Assembly: GCF_036017915.1 (NCBI RefSeq)
Contig: NZ_CP107929.1
Coordinates: 6,251,001-6,315,000 of the forward strand
Reading direction: 5' to 3'
Source: Micromonospora sp. NBC_00421
GTDB taxonomy: Bacteria > Actinomycetota > Actinomycetes > Mycobacteriales > Micromonosporaceae
Length of the DNA stretch: 64,000 nucleotides
Both the position numbers and the translations under genes were made by a program. This document shows positions 27,842 through 39,937 of this stretch, one piece after another; position 1 is the first letter of the stretch; the number at the start of each line of letters is the position of its first letter. The notes beneath the pieces were generated by a model. The model was given only the letters and a program-made list of their open reading frames with translations, searched no databases and had not been told where the DNA came from.

Positions 27842-28839
27842 GGGGTGTCTCCCGGGGGCTCGGGGTCGGCGCGGTCGGTGGGGGTGTCGGGGCTGTCGGG
27901 TCGCGGCACCTGCACCACTACCGTCTGGGCCCGCTTGTCGTGCAGCGCCTGGCGCAGCGGGTGGTCGAAGAGCGCGGAGACCGCGTCGACGAACTGGAGC
28001 AGCAGGCCGAAGCCGCAGCAGAACCAGAGCAGGGTGGGCATGCCCATGGTGCTCCACCGGCGGGTGGCCCGGCCGAAGCCGAGCGGCTGGTCGGCGTCGA
28101 CAGGCACCGCCCGGATGCGCAGCAGCCGCTTGCCCAGGGTCTGCCCGCCGGAGGCCATCGTCGGCACCTCGTAGGCGAACCAGAGCGCGGTCGCGATGAC
28201 CAGGATGGCGATCTGGAGGCCGCCGGCCTGCTCGCCGATGGTGGGCAGGCCCTCCCGGGAGGAGTCGCCGGCCATCGCCCGGCGGACCGCCTCCCGCAGG
28301 TAGGGCGCGGTCTCCTCGAAGTACCGCCAGACGAACCAGCCGTTGACCACCGCGTTGAGCAGGAAGACGGCACCGAAGTCGATCAACCGGGCGACCAGCC
28401 GGGCGCCGTAACCGGCAAGCGGCACGCCGTGCGGGCGCGGCTCCGGGGGACGCCCCGGCCAGGTCGGGTACGGCCAACCGGGCGGCGGCCCGCCGGGCTG
28501 ACCGACCCCGTCCACGCCCGGCTGCGCTGCCCCGGGTCGTCCCGCGACCGGCGGCTGCCCGGCCCAGGGCGGGCCGGAGGTCCCCGGTGGTGTGCCAGGT
28601 GCACCGGGGGCGGTCGGGGCCCACGGGGATGCCGAGGGTCGACCGGCCGTCGTCGGTCCGCCCGCGGCGGGGGACGTCGGGGCGGGCGGCTCTTCGACCG
28701 GCTCCGGTTCGGGCGGCGGCGGACCGTCCGGTGGGGTGGCGTCGACCGGGATCGGGGCACCGATCCAGCCCTCACCGTCCCACCACCGTCGGGTGGTCGG
28801 CTCGGCCGGGTCGACGTGCCACCCTGGTTGCACGCTCAC
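27838..28839 (-). CDS. RDD-family membrane protein with N-terminal DUF2510-like motif
   Basis: The 333 residues start with QPGWHVDPAEPTTRRWWDGEGW, a short motif common at N-termini of actinobacterial membrane proteins. A Pro/Gly/Ala linker (to about 150) and the RDD domain follow (GYGARLVARLIDFGAVFLLN, then GQTLGKRLLRIRAVPVD), with three or four transmembrane helices. RDD proteins are poorly understood; some are cation antiporters. Start GTG 28839 is the best-placed codon. The stop overlaps pat by ATGA, so the two are coupled. Confidence 0.75.
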   Translation of the reverse strand: MSVQPGWHVDPAEPTTRRWWDGEGWIGAPIPVDATPPDGPPPPEPEPVEEPPAPTSPAAGGPTTAGRPSASPWAPTAPGAPGTPPGTSGPPWAGQPPVAGRPGAAQPGVDGVGQPGGPPPGWPYPTWPGRPPEPRPHGVPLAGYGARLVARLIDFGAVFLLNAVVNGWFVWRYFEETAPYLREAVRRAMAGDSSREGLPTIGEQAGGLQIAILVIATALWFAYEVPTMASGGQTLGKRLLRIRAVPVDADQPLGFGRATRRWSTMGMPTLLWFCCGFGLLLQFVDAVSALFDHPLRQALHDKRAQTVVVQVPRPDSPDTPTDRADPEPPGDTP

Positions 28840-28879
28840 GGTCTCGCCCTGCGCTGTCCGGTGCGGTCGCTCTGCTCGC

Positions 28880-29638
28880 TCACCCGGCAACCTTAACGAC
28901 GATGGTGCCGGCGAACTTGTCGTGGAGGCACTGCTGCCACGGCTTGTCCCAGAGCTGCCACAGCCCGTCGAGGTAACTGAAGCCGGGAATGACCGCCCCG
29001 CCGACCTGGTGGACGGCCCACCGCTTGGCCGCCGCCTTCCGGGTCAGCGTGCCGGCCGGGTCGAGTGGCACCACCTGGAGCTTCATCGCCCGCTTGCCGA
29101 TGGTCTGCCCGGTCCTGAACATCATCTCGACCTGGTAGAGGTAGCTCAGAACGAACATCACCAGGAAGATCACGGCCTCCAGCGCCAGCAGCGGCAGCAG
29201 GAAGGCGGTGAACGGGTCGGCGATGGGCTGGCCGTCGGACCCGGTGCTCAGGTCCGGCAGGACCAGCGTGAAGAAGACGATGAAGGCCGGCACGATGAAG
29301 ACCAGGCTGGCCGCCCCGAGCACCAGCCCGTCGATGAGCACCGCGAGCAGCCGGTCGCCGAAGCCGGCCAGCGGCAGCCCGCGCGGCGAGAACCCCGGAA
29401 AGCCCGGCGGTGCCGTGCCGGGTGCCGGCGGTGGGTATCCGGGCAGGCCGGCGTACGGGCCGGGTGGCGTCGGGTAGGGGCCGGGCTGCGGATACCCGCC
29501 GGGTGGGGCGGGGTGGGGGCCGGGTTGCGGCGGCACGGCGTACCCCTGGGGGGTGGGGCCGGAGGGCGGGGCGAAGCCGCCGGCGGCGGGCGGAGGCCCA
29601 CCGGCCGGCGGCGTCGGGTGTGTCGGAGGCTGCGTCAC
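28880..29638 (-). CDS. RDD-family membrane protein with Pro/Gly-rich N-terminus
   Basis: The 252 residues open with about 90 residues of Pro/Gly/Tyr repeats (GGYPQPGPYPTPPGPYAG). The RDD domain then begins GFGDRLLAVLIDGLVLGAAS and includes GQTIGKRAMKLQVVPLDP, with three transmembrane helices. It is paralogous to the next gene downstream. GTG 29638 has no clear ribosome-binding site; a TAACAC-type hexamer 14 nt upstream suggests a leaderless start. Confidence 0.75.
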   Translation of the reverse strand: MTQPPTHPTPPAGGPPPAAGGFAPPSGPTPQGYAVPPQPGPHPAPPGGYPQPGPYPTPPGPYAGLPGYPPPAPGTAPPGFPGFSPRGLPLAGFGDRLLAVLIDGLVLGAASLVFIVPAFIVFFTLVLPDLSTGSDGQPIADPFTAFLLPLLALEAVIFLVMFVLSYLYQVEMMFRTGQTIGKRAMKLQVVPLDPAGTLTRKAAAKRWAVHQVGGAVIPGFSYLDGLWQLWDKPWQQCLHDKFAGTIVVKVAG

Positions 29639-29649
29639 GCGGGACAGTG

Positions 29650-31641
<1,992 letters not shown>

Positions 31642-31655
31642 CTACGGTGTGCGGT

Positions 31656-33095
31656 GTGAAGGGCCGTGGGGTGCGGGGAGGGCTGCTGCTCGCGCTCGTC
31701 GTCGTGGTCGCGCTCGCCGCCACCGGCGTGTGGAACCCCTTCCCCGGGGTGTGGGACTGGGTCGACCGCAGCGAGCCGATCTCCGAACCGGACGTGCTCT
31801 GGCAGCAGCGGGTCGGCGGCACCCCGAAGAGCGTCACGATCGTCGGCGACACCGTCGTGGTCGAGCAGCGGACCCGCATCGAGGTGCGCAGCCTCGCCAC
31901 CGGCGCCCCGCTCTGGGAGCGCAAGGCGGACTGGTCGGCGGTGGCCGGCGGCGACCGGGACGCCGTCGTCGCCGTGGGTAAGCTCCTGGTCAAGGGGTAC
32001 GAGCTGATCGACCCCACCACCGGGGCGGTACGCCGACGCGACGGTGACGCGGTGGCCGTCTGGACGTACCGGAACATGCTGCTGGACGCCCGGTGCGTGG
32101 CCGCCACCGACTGCACGCTGAGCGCCTGGGATCCGCGCGGCACCCGCCCACTGTGGACGGCCTTCCTGCCCGGCGTCAGCACCGGGCTCTTCGCCGACAA
32201 CCCGGGCCTGCTCGGCACCCGGCGGCTCACCGCGCACCGGATCGACGAGGCGGTGGCCGGGCCGGAGGCGGTGCCGCCGCTGCTCGGCTTCCCGGTGGAC
32301 GGCCGGGTGCACGTGGTGGACACCGCCACCGGGCGGGTGGTGCAGAACGTCGAACCGGGCCGCGACGAGCGGTTGTCGGTGGTCGGCGGCCGGCTGCTCA
32401 AGATCAGCGCCAGTTCCGTCGAAGGTAGCTGCCAGTACGCCGTCTCGGCCCGGGATCCGGCCACCGGGCAGGAGGTGTGGCGGCGGTCCGGGCTCAACCT
32501 GCGCACCGCCGACAGCGCCGGGTGCGTGCAGCGGGAGGACCCGCAGGGTGCCCGCAACGTGCTGACCGGGGTGGCCCCCGACGGGCGGGAGGCGGTGCTC
32601 GACGGGTACGACGGCCGGCTGCTGCTGGTGGACGCGGAGGGGGAGAAGCTGCTCGCCGTCGACGACCGGTACGCCCTGGTGCGCAGCGCCGACAAGGAGT
32701 CGATCATCGCCCGCGAGCTGGGCACCGGCAAGGCCCGCTGGACCCGGCCGGCCGGTGCGAAGGCGGGCGCGGCGCTCACCCCGTACGCGGCGGTGTCGAC
32801 CGGGGACAAGCCGAGCCGGCTGGTGGCCCTGGACCCGCGTACCGGCCGGGAACTGGTGGTGTTGCGGACCAGCGCCAACGCGCTCGCGGTCGGCCCGAAC
32901 GGAATGGTCGTCGGCGAGGGCCGGGAGATCGGGTACGTCCGGTTCGGTGCGGGCTCCGGCGGGCCGCCGCCCGCCCCGCCGCCGGCCGGTTCGGACGGTG
33001 GTGGCGGGCCCGGCCCGGGGCGCACCGGTGGCGCACCGGACGTCGAGGACAGTTGCGGGCCGAAGCGGGAACTCTGCGCCAACGGCAACGGGTGA
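31656..33095 (+). CDS. Membrane-anchored PQQ-like beta-propeller protein
   Basis: The 479 residues have one N-terminal transmembrane helix ([19 protein letters not shown]) and an extracytoplasmic propeller with blades such as [33 protein letters not shown] and [17 protein letters not shown] Gly/Pro-rich tail ends in two cysteines (SCGPKRELC). GTG 31656 is preferred because TACGGT lies 13 nt upstream; in-frame GTGs at 31647 and 31632 are alternatives. It shares its architecture with the 25.4-kb gene. Confidence 0.72.
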   Translation: MKGRGVRGGLLLALVVVVALAATGVWNPFPGVWDWVDRSEPISEPDVLWQQRVGGTPKSVTIVGDTVVVEQRTRIEVRSLATGAPLWERKADWSAVAGGDRDAVVAVGKLLVKGYELIDPTTGAVRRRDGDAVAVWTYRNMLLDARCVAATDCTLSAWDPRGTRPLWTAFLPGVSTGLFADNPGLLGTRRLTAHRIDEAVAGPEAVPPLLGFPVDGRVHVVDTATGRVVQNVEPGRDERLSVVGGRLLKISASSVEGSCQYAVSARDPATGQEVWRRSGLNLRTADSAGCVQREDPQGARNVLTGVAPDGREAVLDGYDGRLLLVDAEGEKLLAVDDRYALVRSADKESIIARELGTGKARWTRPAGAKAGAALTPYAAVSTGDKPSRLVALDPRTGRELVVLRTSANALAVGPNGMVVGEGREIGYVRFGAGSGGPPPAPPPAGSDGGGGPGPGRTGGAPDVEDSCGPKRELCANGNG

Positions 33096-33162
33096 GAGCG
33101 GCGTCCCACGACCCACCCGGCGGGTGTCACCGATCGACCGGTCTGCCCTAGGCTTTCCCGTC

Positions 33163-34830
<1,668 letters not shown>

Positions 34831-34939
34831 GGGCAGGTCGCCGCAGAACCGCTGGCCAGAGCCGTCGCTCGCGACGTCCGGGGTCCATCATGCTTCCGCT
34901 GAGGTGACAGGAGTGCCTGCAACGCTCTGTAACCGGAAT

Positions 34940-34971
34940 GGCCAAGCGTGCTTGGCCTAGCCTGGTAGGCT
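34940..34971 (+). promoter_or_regulatory. Operator/promoter of the toxin-antitoxin operon
   Basis: A perfect dyad GGCCAAGC-GT-GCTTGGCC (34940-34957) is followed by AGCCT-GGT-AGGCT (34959-34971). TAGGCT (34966-34971) would be the -10, 13 nt before the GTG start, so the dyads cover the promoter. This is the usual layout for antitoxin autoregulation. Confidence 0.6.
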
Positions 34972-34978
34972 TGCCCGG

Positions 34979-35545
34979 GTGAGCCAGTACTCCGAGGGTG
35001 ATCTGCGGGCGGTCGTCGCCAGGTACGAGGCGACCAGGGCAGCCGCGTTGACCGAGCGGGACGAGCAATTGCGGGCGTTCCGTGCGGCCGGTTGGCGGCC
35101 GGTGGACCTGCAACGGATCACCGGGTACAGCCGGGAGACCATCCGCCAGGCGCTACGACCGGAAACCCGGCGGGCGGCCAATCTGAGCCGACGCAAGATC
35201 CTGCCGCAGCCGCCGGCGGACTACCGCTCCTATGCTGACCGTAAGCCTTACGTGGTGGCCGACAGCCTCACCGCGCTGGCTGGCCCGACCGCAGGCGTGA
35301 TCATCCTTCCGCGTCATCTGGACTGGTCCGGTCACGCCGAGTACGACCTGAGTCGGCCCGCCCGCCTGGCCAGCATGTACAAGGTGGTACTCACCGAAGC
35401 CGGCACGGTCGACGACCTGAACACCTGGCTCCACGCCGACCTGCTGCGGATGCTCTGGCCCACCCTCTGGCTGCCGCCCCAGCTCCGACGCCGATGGGAG
35501 GAAGCCTTCCCTGAACTCGTCACGACCGGCACGAACGCCGCGTGA
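34979..35545 (+). CDS. Putative antitoxin with coiled-coil/HTH module
   Basis: The 188 residues begin with an Ala/Arg/Glu helix (about 5-38). An HTH follows (GWRPVDLQRITGYSRETIRQAL, near 38-60, read across in two parts), then an uncharacterised C-terminal region of about 125 residues. It overlaps the AbiEii-type toxin gene by GTGA and is preceded by palindromes, so it is most likely the cognate antitoxin and autorepressor. I do not recognise it as a canonical AbiEi. The HTH closely resembles those of two small proteins 1.7-2.1 kb downstream. Confidence 0.65.
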   Translation: MSQYSEGDLRAVVARYEATRAAALTERDEQLRAFRAAGWRPVDLQRITGYSRETIRQALRPETRRAANLSRRKILPQPPADYRSYADRKPYVVADSLTALAGPTAGVIILPRHLDWSGHAEYDLSRPARLASMYKVVLTEAGTVDDLNTWLHADLLRMLWPTLWLPPQLRRRWEEAFPELVTTGTNAA

Positions 35546-36198
35546 CGATGGACGCCTTCCACGAAAGGCTCGCCCGTACCGGGCTTGCCGCCGCCCGCCG
35601 ATATGGTTTTGCTCTTGCCGGCGGCTATGCCGTGCAGGCCGCTGGGCTGCTCGAACGCCCCAGCGAAGATGTCGACCTGTTCACCGCCTGGGATCGCCGC
35701 GACGAATTCGGCACTGCGGTCACGGCCGTCGTGGACGCCTACCGCGACGATGGTCTGACCGTCTACATCGAGCGCCAGTACGACACGTTCGCCCGGCTGA
35801 CCGTTGCCGACGGTGACCGTACCTCCAAGGTGGAACTCGGTGTGGACTGGCGTGCCAACGAACCCATCCTCATGGCCATCGGACCGGTCCTGCACCCCGA
35901 CGACGCGGTCGCGAACAAGATGAGCGCGCTCTACGGACGGGCGTTCGCCCGTGACTTCATCGACATCGACGCCACGCTTCAATCCGGCCGCTACACCCGG
36001 GAAACCCTCCTCAACCTCGCGTACCGCGCCGATCGCGGGTTCGACCGACGCACCTTCGCCGACGCTCTCGGACAAGCCAACCTGCTCGATCCCGACGACT
36101 TCGTCCAGTACGGCGTCACCGGGCAGGCACTGGACGATCTCCGTAACCGATTCGCCGTATGGCGCAGCGGGCTACTCGACGGGCAGGACGAAAGATGA
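35542..36198 (+). CDS. AbiEii/AbiGii-type nucleotidyltransferase toxin
   Basis: The 218 residues have the minimal nucleotidyltransferase signature: GGYAVQAAG then RPSEDVDLF (about 28-50), where the two Asp would bind metal. The second-domain phrase LHPDDAVANKMSALYGRAFARDFIDI is typical of the DUF1814/AbiEii family. Such toxins modify tRNA or other targets and act in type IV toxin-antitoxin or phage-defence systems. GTG 35542 overlaps the antitoxin stop; ATG 35548 is an alternative. GC is somewhat lower than in the core genes, consistent with acquisition. Confidence 0.82.
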   Translation: MTMDAFHERLARTGLAAARRYGFALAGGYAVQAAGLLERPSEDVDLFTAWDRRDEFGTAVTAVVDAYRDDGLTVYIERQYDTFARLTVADGDRTSKVELGVDWRANEPILMAIGPVLHPDDAVANKMSALYGRAFARDFIDIDATLQSGRYTRETLLNLAYRADRGFDRRTFADALGQANLLDPDDFVQYGVTGQALDDLRNRFAVWRSGLLDGQDER

Positions 36199-36287
36199 AG
36201 CGCGGAACCCGGCCCACCCACCGTCCGGGCGGCCGCCGGGTTCCCTCGCGTAGTTACTGCTGCGGGCCCTGACGATGCTGTTGACGG

Positions 36288-36488
36288 TTACTGCCAGGTC
36301 CGAAGTTCGTATATCGCCGACCTGCCCTGCCCGTCGTCCATCTCGGCAAGCTTGAGGTCTCTGACGAGAACATCGATTTCCTGCCCGCTTCCACCACTTC
36401 CGGCATCCGCCCAGACCTCGACCGCCCCGCTTTCGGGTAGTTCGCGGGGCCCCACTACCAGGAGCCTCGTCGGTCGAGACCCGGCCAC
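36288..36488 (-). CDS. Small protein with a near-perfect Shine-Dalgarno, unknown
   Basis: The 66 residues, VAGSRPTRLLVVGPREL onward, have no recognised family and are mildly acidic with a Gly/Ser-rich centre. Support for a real gene is the ribosome-binding site AAGGAGGTGAC ending next to the GTG start, essentially the full 16S complement, and ordinary amino acid composition. It is antisense to its neighbours in the toxin-antitoxin region. Confidence 0.55.
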   Translation of the reverse strand: MAGSRPTRLLVVGPRELPESGAVEVWADAGSGGSGQEIDVLVRDLKLAEMDDGQGRSAIYELRTWQ

Positions 36489-36643
36489 GTCACCTCCTTC
36501 CGGCGTGATGGATGTAGGTGTGTCCGGTGGGGGGCCGTGCCGGAGAGACGGTTCATCAGGTGGGACCTCCCGTGTCGGTCAAGACCCCGATGAGCTGCCA
36601 CGCGACTCGGCGCGAGTGAACTTGCCACTACTTTAAGGCATAA

Positions 36644-36722
36644 GTGGCCACCTGTTAACCCTTGAGGAGGCAACTCTTGTATGCCATCAGGTGGGGAGTG
36701 ATGCGCATGATTGAGTGGCCAC
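36644..36722 (+). promoter_or_regulatory. Paired GTGGCCAC dyads before the HTH gene
   Basis: AGTGGCCAC occurs at 36643-36651 and again at 36714-36722, the second directly abutting the ATG of the downstream HTH gene. The surrounding stretch (36630-36720) is less GC-rich than the window. The pair is a candidate autoregulatory operator. Confidence 0.4.
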
Positions 36723-36986
36723 ATGGCGGGCGACCTTGAGGCAGCGTCGGAGGCGTACCGGACGGCGCTCCAGCGGGTGCAGGACGGGCTCGCGGAGGTC
36801 GCCGCAGCTCGCGCCGATGTTCCGAAGGTGCGCGAACGGCTGGCCGTAGCGATCGTGGCGGCTTACCAGAACGGCACGCGGGTCGGTGAGATCGCCCGGG
36901 TCGCCGGCTACGGCCGCGAACAGGTCCGGCGGATCCTGCGGGCCGGCGGTGTGGAGTCCGGAAGCGCCGGGACTGTCGACGCCTGA
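36723..36986 (+). CDS. Small coiled-coil/HTH protein (solo module 1)
   Basis: The 87 residues have an Ala/Arg/Glu-rich helix (about 1-40) and a sigma-factor-like HTH (VGEIARVAGYGREQVRRILRA, about 55-75, split at the turn G-Y-G). It shares its layout and the core GY-(S/G)-RE-x-(V/I)-R with the putative antitoxin and with the next gene. ATG 36723 is chosen over the TTG at 36711. Probably a DNA-binding regulator; target unknown. Confidence 0.6.
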   Translation: MAGDLEAASEAYRTALQRVQDGLAEVAAARADVPKVRERLAVAIVAAYQNGTRVGEIARVAGYGREQVRRILRAGGVESGSAGTVDA

Positions 36987-37057
36987 GCGTCAGGGAGCGA
37001 GCCCCACGGTTGGGAGGCTTGAGGTTGGCCTACTGTCTGGCCGGGGAAGATGGTCAG

Positions 37058-37300
37058 GTGACCAACCTGGAGTCAGCGGTACGGAAGCTGCGCGCGGCGC
37101 AGGCCGGCGTGCCCCGCGCCGAGGAGCGGGCGGCCAAGCTCATCGCTGAAGCCCGCGCCCAGGTGAAAGCTGCGCGTGCCGAGCTGGCCGAGGCGATCCG
37201 GGCCGCTGACCGGGACGACACACGTCAGGTCGACATCGTGACGGCCACCGGCTACAGCCGGGAGCGGGTCCGGCAGATCATCCGCAACGGAGAGGACTGA
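37058..37300 (+). CDS. Small coiled-coil/HTH protein (solo module 2)
   Basis: The 80 residues have a long charged coiled coil (RKLRAAQAGVPRAEERAAKL and IAEARAQVKAARAELAEAI) and end with the HTH VDIVTATGYSRERVRQIIR. It is closest to the HTH of the upstream putative antitoxin (TGYSRE core). GTG 37058 gives a start like the related genes. The segment encoding AEARAQ is repeated exactly 558 bp downstream. Confidence 0.6.
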   Translation: MTNLESAVRKLRAAQAGVPRAEERAAKLIAEARAQVKAARAELAEAIRAADRDDTRQVDIVTATGYSRERVRQIIRNGED

Positions 37301-37721
37301 CTGGCATGACCACCGAGATCGACCTGGTGCCGCCGGTACCGCGATACGGCAGCGGGAGTTCCGCGATGGCGCCGGCGGAGCGTTGGACGGGGTCGAGCGC
37401 ACCGGGGATCCGGTCATGATCACCAAGTACGAGCGGCCCGTGGCCGTGTTGCTCGGAATCGACGAGTGGGAGGAGATCGAGGCGTTTCGAGACCGTAGGG
37501 ACTCGGCGGGTGATCGCTCGTTCTCGTGCCGAGGGGCAGTTCGTGCCGCTGTCGGCGGCTCTGGAGTCGCTCGGAGTTGATCCCCACGAGGTGGAAGCGC
37601 TGCTGGCCGACCGGGCCGGCGGTGCGGCGGTGCGGCGGCGTAAAGGTTCAGATCGACCGGGATGTGCTGGTCTGGCCGCACAAACAGCCGCGCAACTTCG
37701 CCGCTGAAGCCCGCGCCCAGG
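37144..37721 (+). repeat. 20-bp exact direct repeats flanking the broken antitoxin gene
   Basis: CGCTGAAGCCCGCGCCCAGG occurs at 37144-37163 and 37702-37721, encoding AEARAQ in one frame of each copy. The repeats bracket the Phd-like pseudogene and suggest a past duplication or insertion scar. Confidence 0.7.
37306..37707 (+). pseudogene. Phd/YefM-type antitoxin, broken by two compensating frameshifts
   Basis: Reading from ATG 37306 gives MTTEIDLVPPV. The recognisable antitoxin core IRQREFRDGAGGALDGVERT then GDPVMITKYERPVAVLLGID lies in another frame (from about 37344 to 37505). The tail [19 protein letters not shown] returns to the original frame and ends at 37707. So there are two opposite one-base shifts. 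A truncated product from TTG 37383 is conceivable. No toxin partner gene is seen. Confidence 0.65.
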
Positions 37722-37815
37722 GCCCGTGTCGAAGGCGAAGGTGCAGGCCGAAGATCGTGCTCGATCCTAGAAAGAGTGGCCTCCGGTTGCGAGTGACACC
37801 ACCTTTCCCTGATCG

Positions 37816-37873
37816 AGCGCGATCTTGTCCGCCCGGCTGCTTTCAGCGCGATCTCGCCCGCCCGCCCGCTTTC
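37816..37873. repeat. Two imperfect 29-bp tandem repeats upstream of fumC
   Basis: Copies at 37816-37844 and 37845-37873 match at 25 of 29 positions, each beginning AGCGCGATCT and ending GCTTTC. They lie 50-100 bp before the fumC start, so they could be regulatory sites or a degenerate intergenic repeat. Confidence 0.6.
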
Positions 37874-37921
37874 TCCCGGGCATTCCTGCAGGTAGCCGCT
37901 GGCCGGGGCAGGATGGTACGG

Positions 37922-39322
37922 GTGACGACTCCAGAGGCAGCGGGCTACCGGATCGAACGTGACTCGATGGGCGAGGTGGAGGTGCCCGCCGAGGCGCTGT
38001 GGCGGGCGCAGACCCAGCGCGCGGTGCAGAACTTCCCGATCTCGGGTCGGGGCATCGAGCCGGCCCAGATCAAGGCGCTGGCCCAGATCAAGGGGGCCGC
38101 CGCCCTGGTCAACGGCGAGCTGGGCGTGATCGGCGAGGACGTGGCCGCCGCCATCGCCACCGCCGCCGCGCACGTGGCCGCCGGCGGGTACGACGACCAG
38201 TTCCCGATCGACGTGTTCCAGACCGGTTCGGGCACCTCGTCCAACATGAACACCAACGAGGTGATCGCCACCCTGGCCACCCGGGAGCTGGGCCGGGACG
38301 TGCACCCGAACGACGACGTGAACGCCTCGCAGTCCAGCAACGACGTCTTCCCGTCGTCGATCCACCTGGCCGCCACCCAGTTCGTGGTGGAGGACCTGCT
38401 GCCGTCGCTGAAACACCTGGCGGAGGCGTTGGAGGCGAAGGCGGCCGAGTTCGAGACGGTGGTCAAGGCGGGGCGCACCCACCTGATGGACGCCACCCCG
38501 GTCACCCTCGGGCAGGAGTTCGGGGGCTACGCCGCGCAGGTCCGCTACGGCGTCGAGCGGCTGGAATCGGCGCTGTCCCGGCTGGCCGAGCTGCCGCTGG
38601 GCGGCACCGCAGTGGGCACCGGCATCAACACCCCGCTGGGCTTCGCCGGCAAGGTGATCGAGAAGCTGCGCGCCTCGACCGGGCTGCCGCTGACCGAGGC
38701 CCGCAACCACTTCGAGGCGCAGGGGGCGCGGGACGCGCTGGTGGAGACGTCCGGCCAGCTGCGTACCGTCGCGGTCGGGCTCTACAAGATCGCCAACGAC
38801 GTACGCTGGATGGGGTCCGGGCCCCGCGCGGGCCTGCGGGAGCTGCGCATCCCCGACCTCCAGCCCGGCTCGTCGATCATGCCCGGCAAGGTCAACCCGG
38901 TGGTCGCCGAGGCGGTGCGCCAGGTCTGCGCGCAGGTGATCGGCAACGACGCGGCTGTCGCGTTCGCCGGTTCGCAGGGCGACTTCGAGCTGAACGTGAT
39001 GCTCCCGGTGATGGGCCGCAACCTGCTCGAATCGATCAAGCTGCTCGCCGCGTCCAGCCGGCTCTTCGCCGACCGCCTGGTGGCCGGCCTGGTCGCGGAC
39101 GCCGAGGTCTGCCTGGCGTACGCGGAAGGCTCGCCGTCGATCGTCACCCCGCTCAACCGCCACCTCGGGTACGACGAGGCCGCCTCGATCGCCAAGGAGG
39201 CGCTGGCGAAGCAGGTCTCCATCCGGGAAGTGGTGATCTCCCGGGGGCACGTCGACTCCGGCAAACTCACCGAGACCCAGCTCGACGAGGCCCTCGACCT
39301 GCTCCGCATGACCCACCCCTGA
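37922..39322 (+). CDS. fumC: Class II fumarate hydratase
   Basis: Iron-independent fumarase of the aspartase/fumarase superfamily, 466 residues. Visible are [14 protein letters not shown], the general-base region [17 protein letters not shown], and the signature [11 protein letters not shown] (substrate loop). Start is GTG 37922 ([10 protein letters not shown]); ATG 37913 three codons earlier is the alternative. Presence beside a class I enzyme gives an iron-cluster and a cluster-free isozyme. Confidence 0.95.
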   Translation: MTTPEAAGYRIERDSMGEVEVPAEALWRAQTQRAVQNFPISGRGIEPAQIKALAQIKGAAALVNGELGVIGEDVAAAIATAAAHVAAGGYDDQFPIDVFQTGSGTSSNMNTNEVIATLATRELGRDVHPNDDVNASQSSNDVFPSSIHLAATQFVVEDLLPSLKHLAEALEAKAAEFETVVKAGRTHLMDATPVTLGQEFGGYAAQVRYGVERLESALSRLAELPLGGTAVGTGINTPLGFAGKVIEKLRASTGLPLTEARNHFEAQGARDALVETSGQLRTVAVGLYKIANDVRWMGSGPRAGLRELRIPDLQPGSSIMPGKVNPVVAEAVRQVCAQVIGNDAAVAFAGSQGDFELNVMLPVMGRNLLESIKLLAASSRLFADRLVAGLVADAEVCLAYAEGSPSIVTPLNRHLGYDEAASIAKEALAKQVSIREVVISRGHVDSGKLTETQLDEALDLLRMTHP

Positions 39323-39333
39323 CCGTCTCGGCA

Positions 39334-39410
39334 TGATCGACTCCTGTGGGGCGACATCGCGGTGTCGGGGTGGCGTTGACACCGCTACATCACCCCACGG
39401 GAGTCGATCA
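39334..39410. repeat. 77-bp long hairpin, MITE- or REP-like, after fumC
   Basis: Outer arms 39334-39351 and 39393-39410 pair over 18 bp with one G-T. An inner GCGGTGTC/GACACCGC stem encloses an 11-nt loop. It lies 11 bp after the fumC stop and could serve as its terminator. The elaborate two-stem form looks like a dispersed palindromic repeat; I cannot count other copies. Confidence 0.6.
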
Positions 39411-39445
39411 GCCCCACGGGATTGGATCAGCGGCGCGGGAGTGGG

Positions 39446-39937
39446 TCACTGCGGCTCTGCGGGTGGGTGGGTGCGGGGTACCCAGGCGAGGAAGCGGTCG
39501 AAGAGGGTCGCCGGATCGGGGCCGGGGTCCGGGTGCAGGCGGTACAGGTCGGCTGCGGCATCGTGCAGGACGGCACAGAGATGGACGTGGAGTGCGGTCC
39601 GGTCGTGGGCGTACTCGGAGACGAGGGTGAGGCGCGCGGTCGCGCAGGGCCATGGCCCGGCGCACACCCGGCACAGCCAGAGTGGCCGTAGCGGCAGGTG
39701 CCGGCGCGGATGCCCGACACCATCCACCCTCCCGCCCGGCCCGCTGGCCTGATCTGGACGGTACGGCCCGCCTGGCCCGGCTGGCCCGCCTGGCCCGGCT
39801 GGCCCGCCTGGCCCGCCTGGCCCGCTGTGCTCGGCCGGGCGGTCCGGCCCGCTGGGGTCACCCGCTCCGCCCGGGCCGTCCAGCCTGTCCGGCTGGGCCG
39901 GGCCGTTCGGTTCGGCCGGGCTGGTCGGCGCGCTCAC
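39446..39937 (-). CDS. Short Cys-rich protein of a Micromonosporaceae family, with Gly/Pro repeat
   Basis: The 163 residues have a low-complexity N-half containing GGPGGPAGPGGPAGP. The C-terminal domain LPLRPLWLCRVCAGPWPC then ARLTLVSEYAHDRTAL ends LFDRFLAWVPRTHPP. I recall similar proteins often labelled flavin reductase, but no flavin-binding fold is visible. The CxxC...C cluster may bind metal. The GTG start overlaps the stop of the upstream 83-codon gene as GTGA. Confidence 0.65.
   Translation of the reverse strand: MSAPTSPAEPNGPAQPDRLDGPGGAGDPSGPDRPAEHSGPGGPGGPAGPGGPAGPGGPYRPDQASGPGGRVDGVGHPRRHLPLRPLWLCRVCAGPWPCATARLTLVSEYAHDRTALHVHLCAVLHDAAADLYRLHPDPGPDPATLFDRFLAWVPRTHPPAEPQ
39775..39832 (-). 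repeat. Gly-Pro-Ala codon repeat tract
   Basis: Alternating 9-bp blocks (GGCCCGGCT/GGCCCGCCT on the plus strand) encode the GGPGGPAGP stretch of the Cys-rich protein, a likely slippage-prone tract. Confidence 0.75.

Noticed and set aside
39427..39861. Alternative minus-strand frame beginning in the Gly/Pro tract
   Set aside because: The overlapping frame has the Cys-rich conserved domain and GTGA coupling, so the alternative is a shadow of the repeat.
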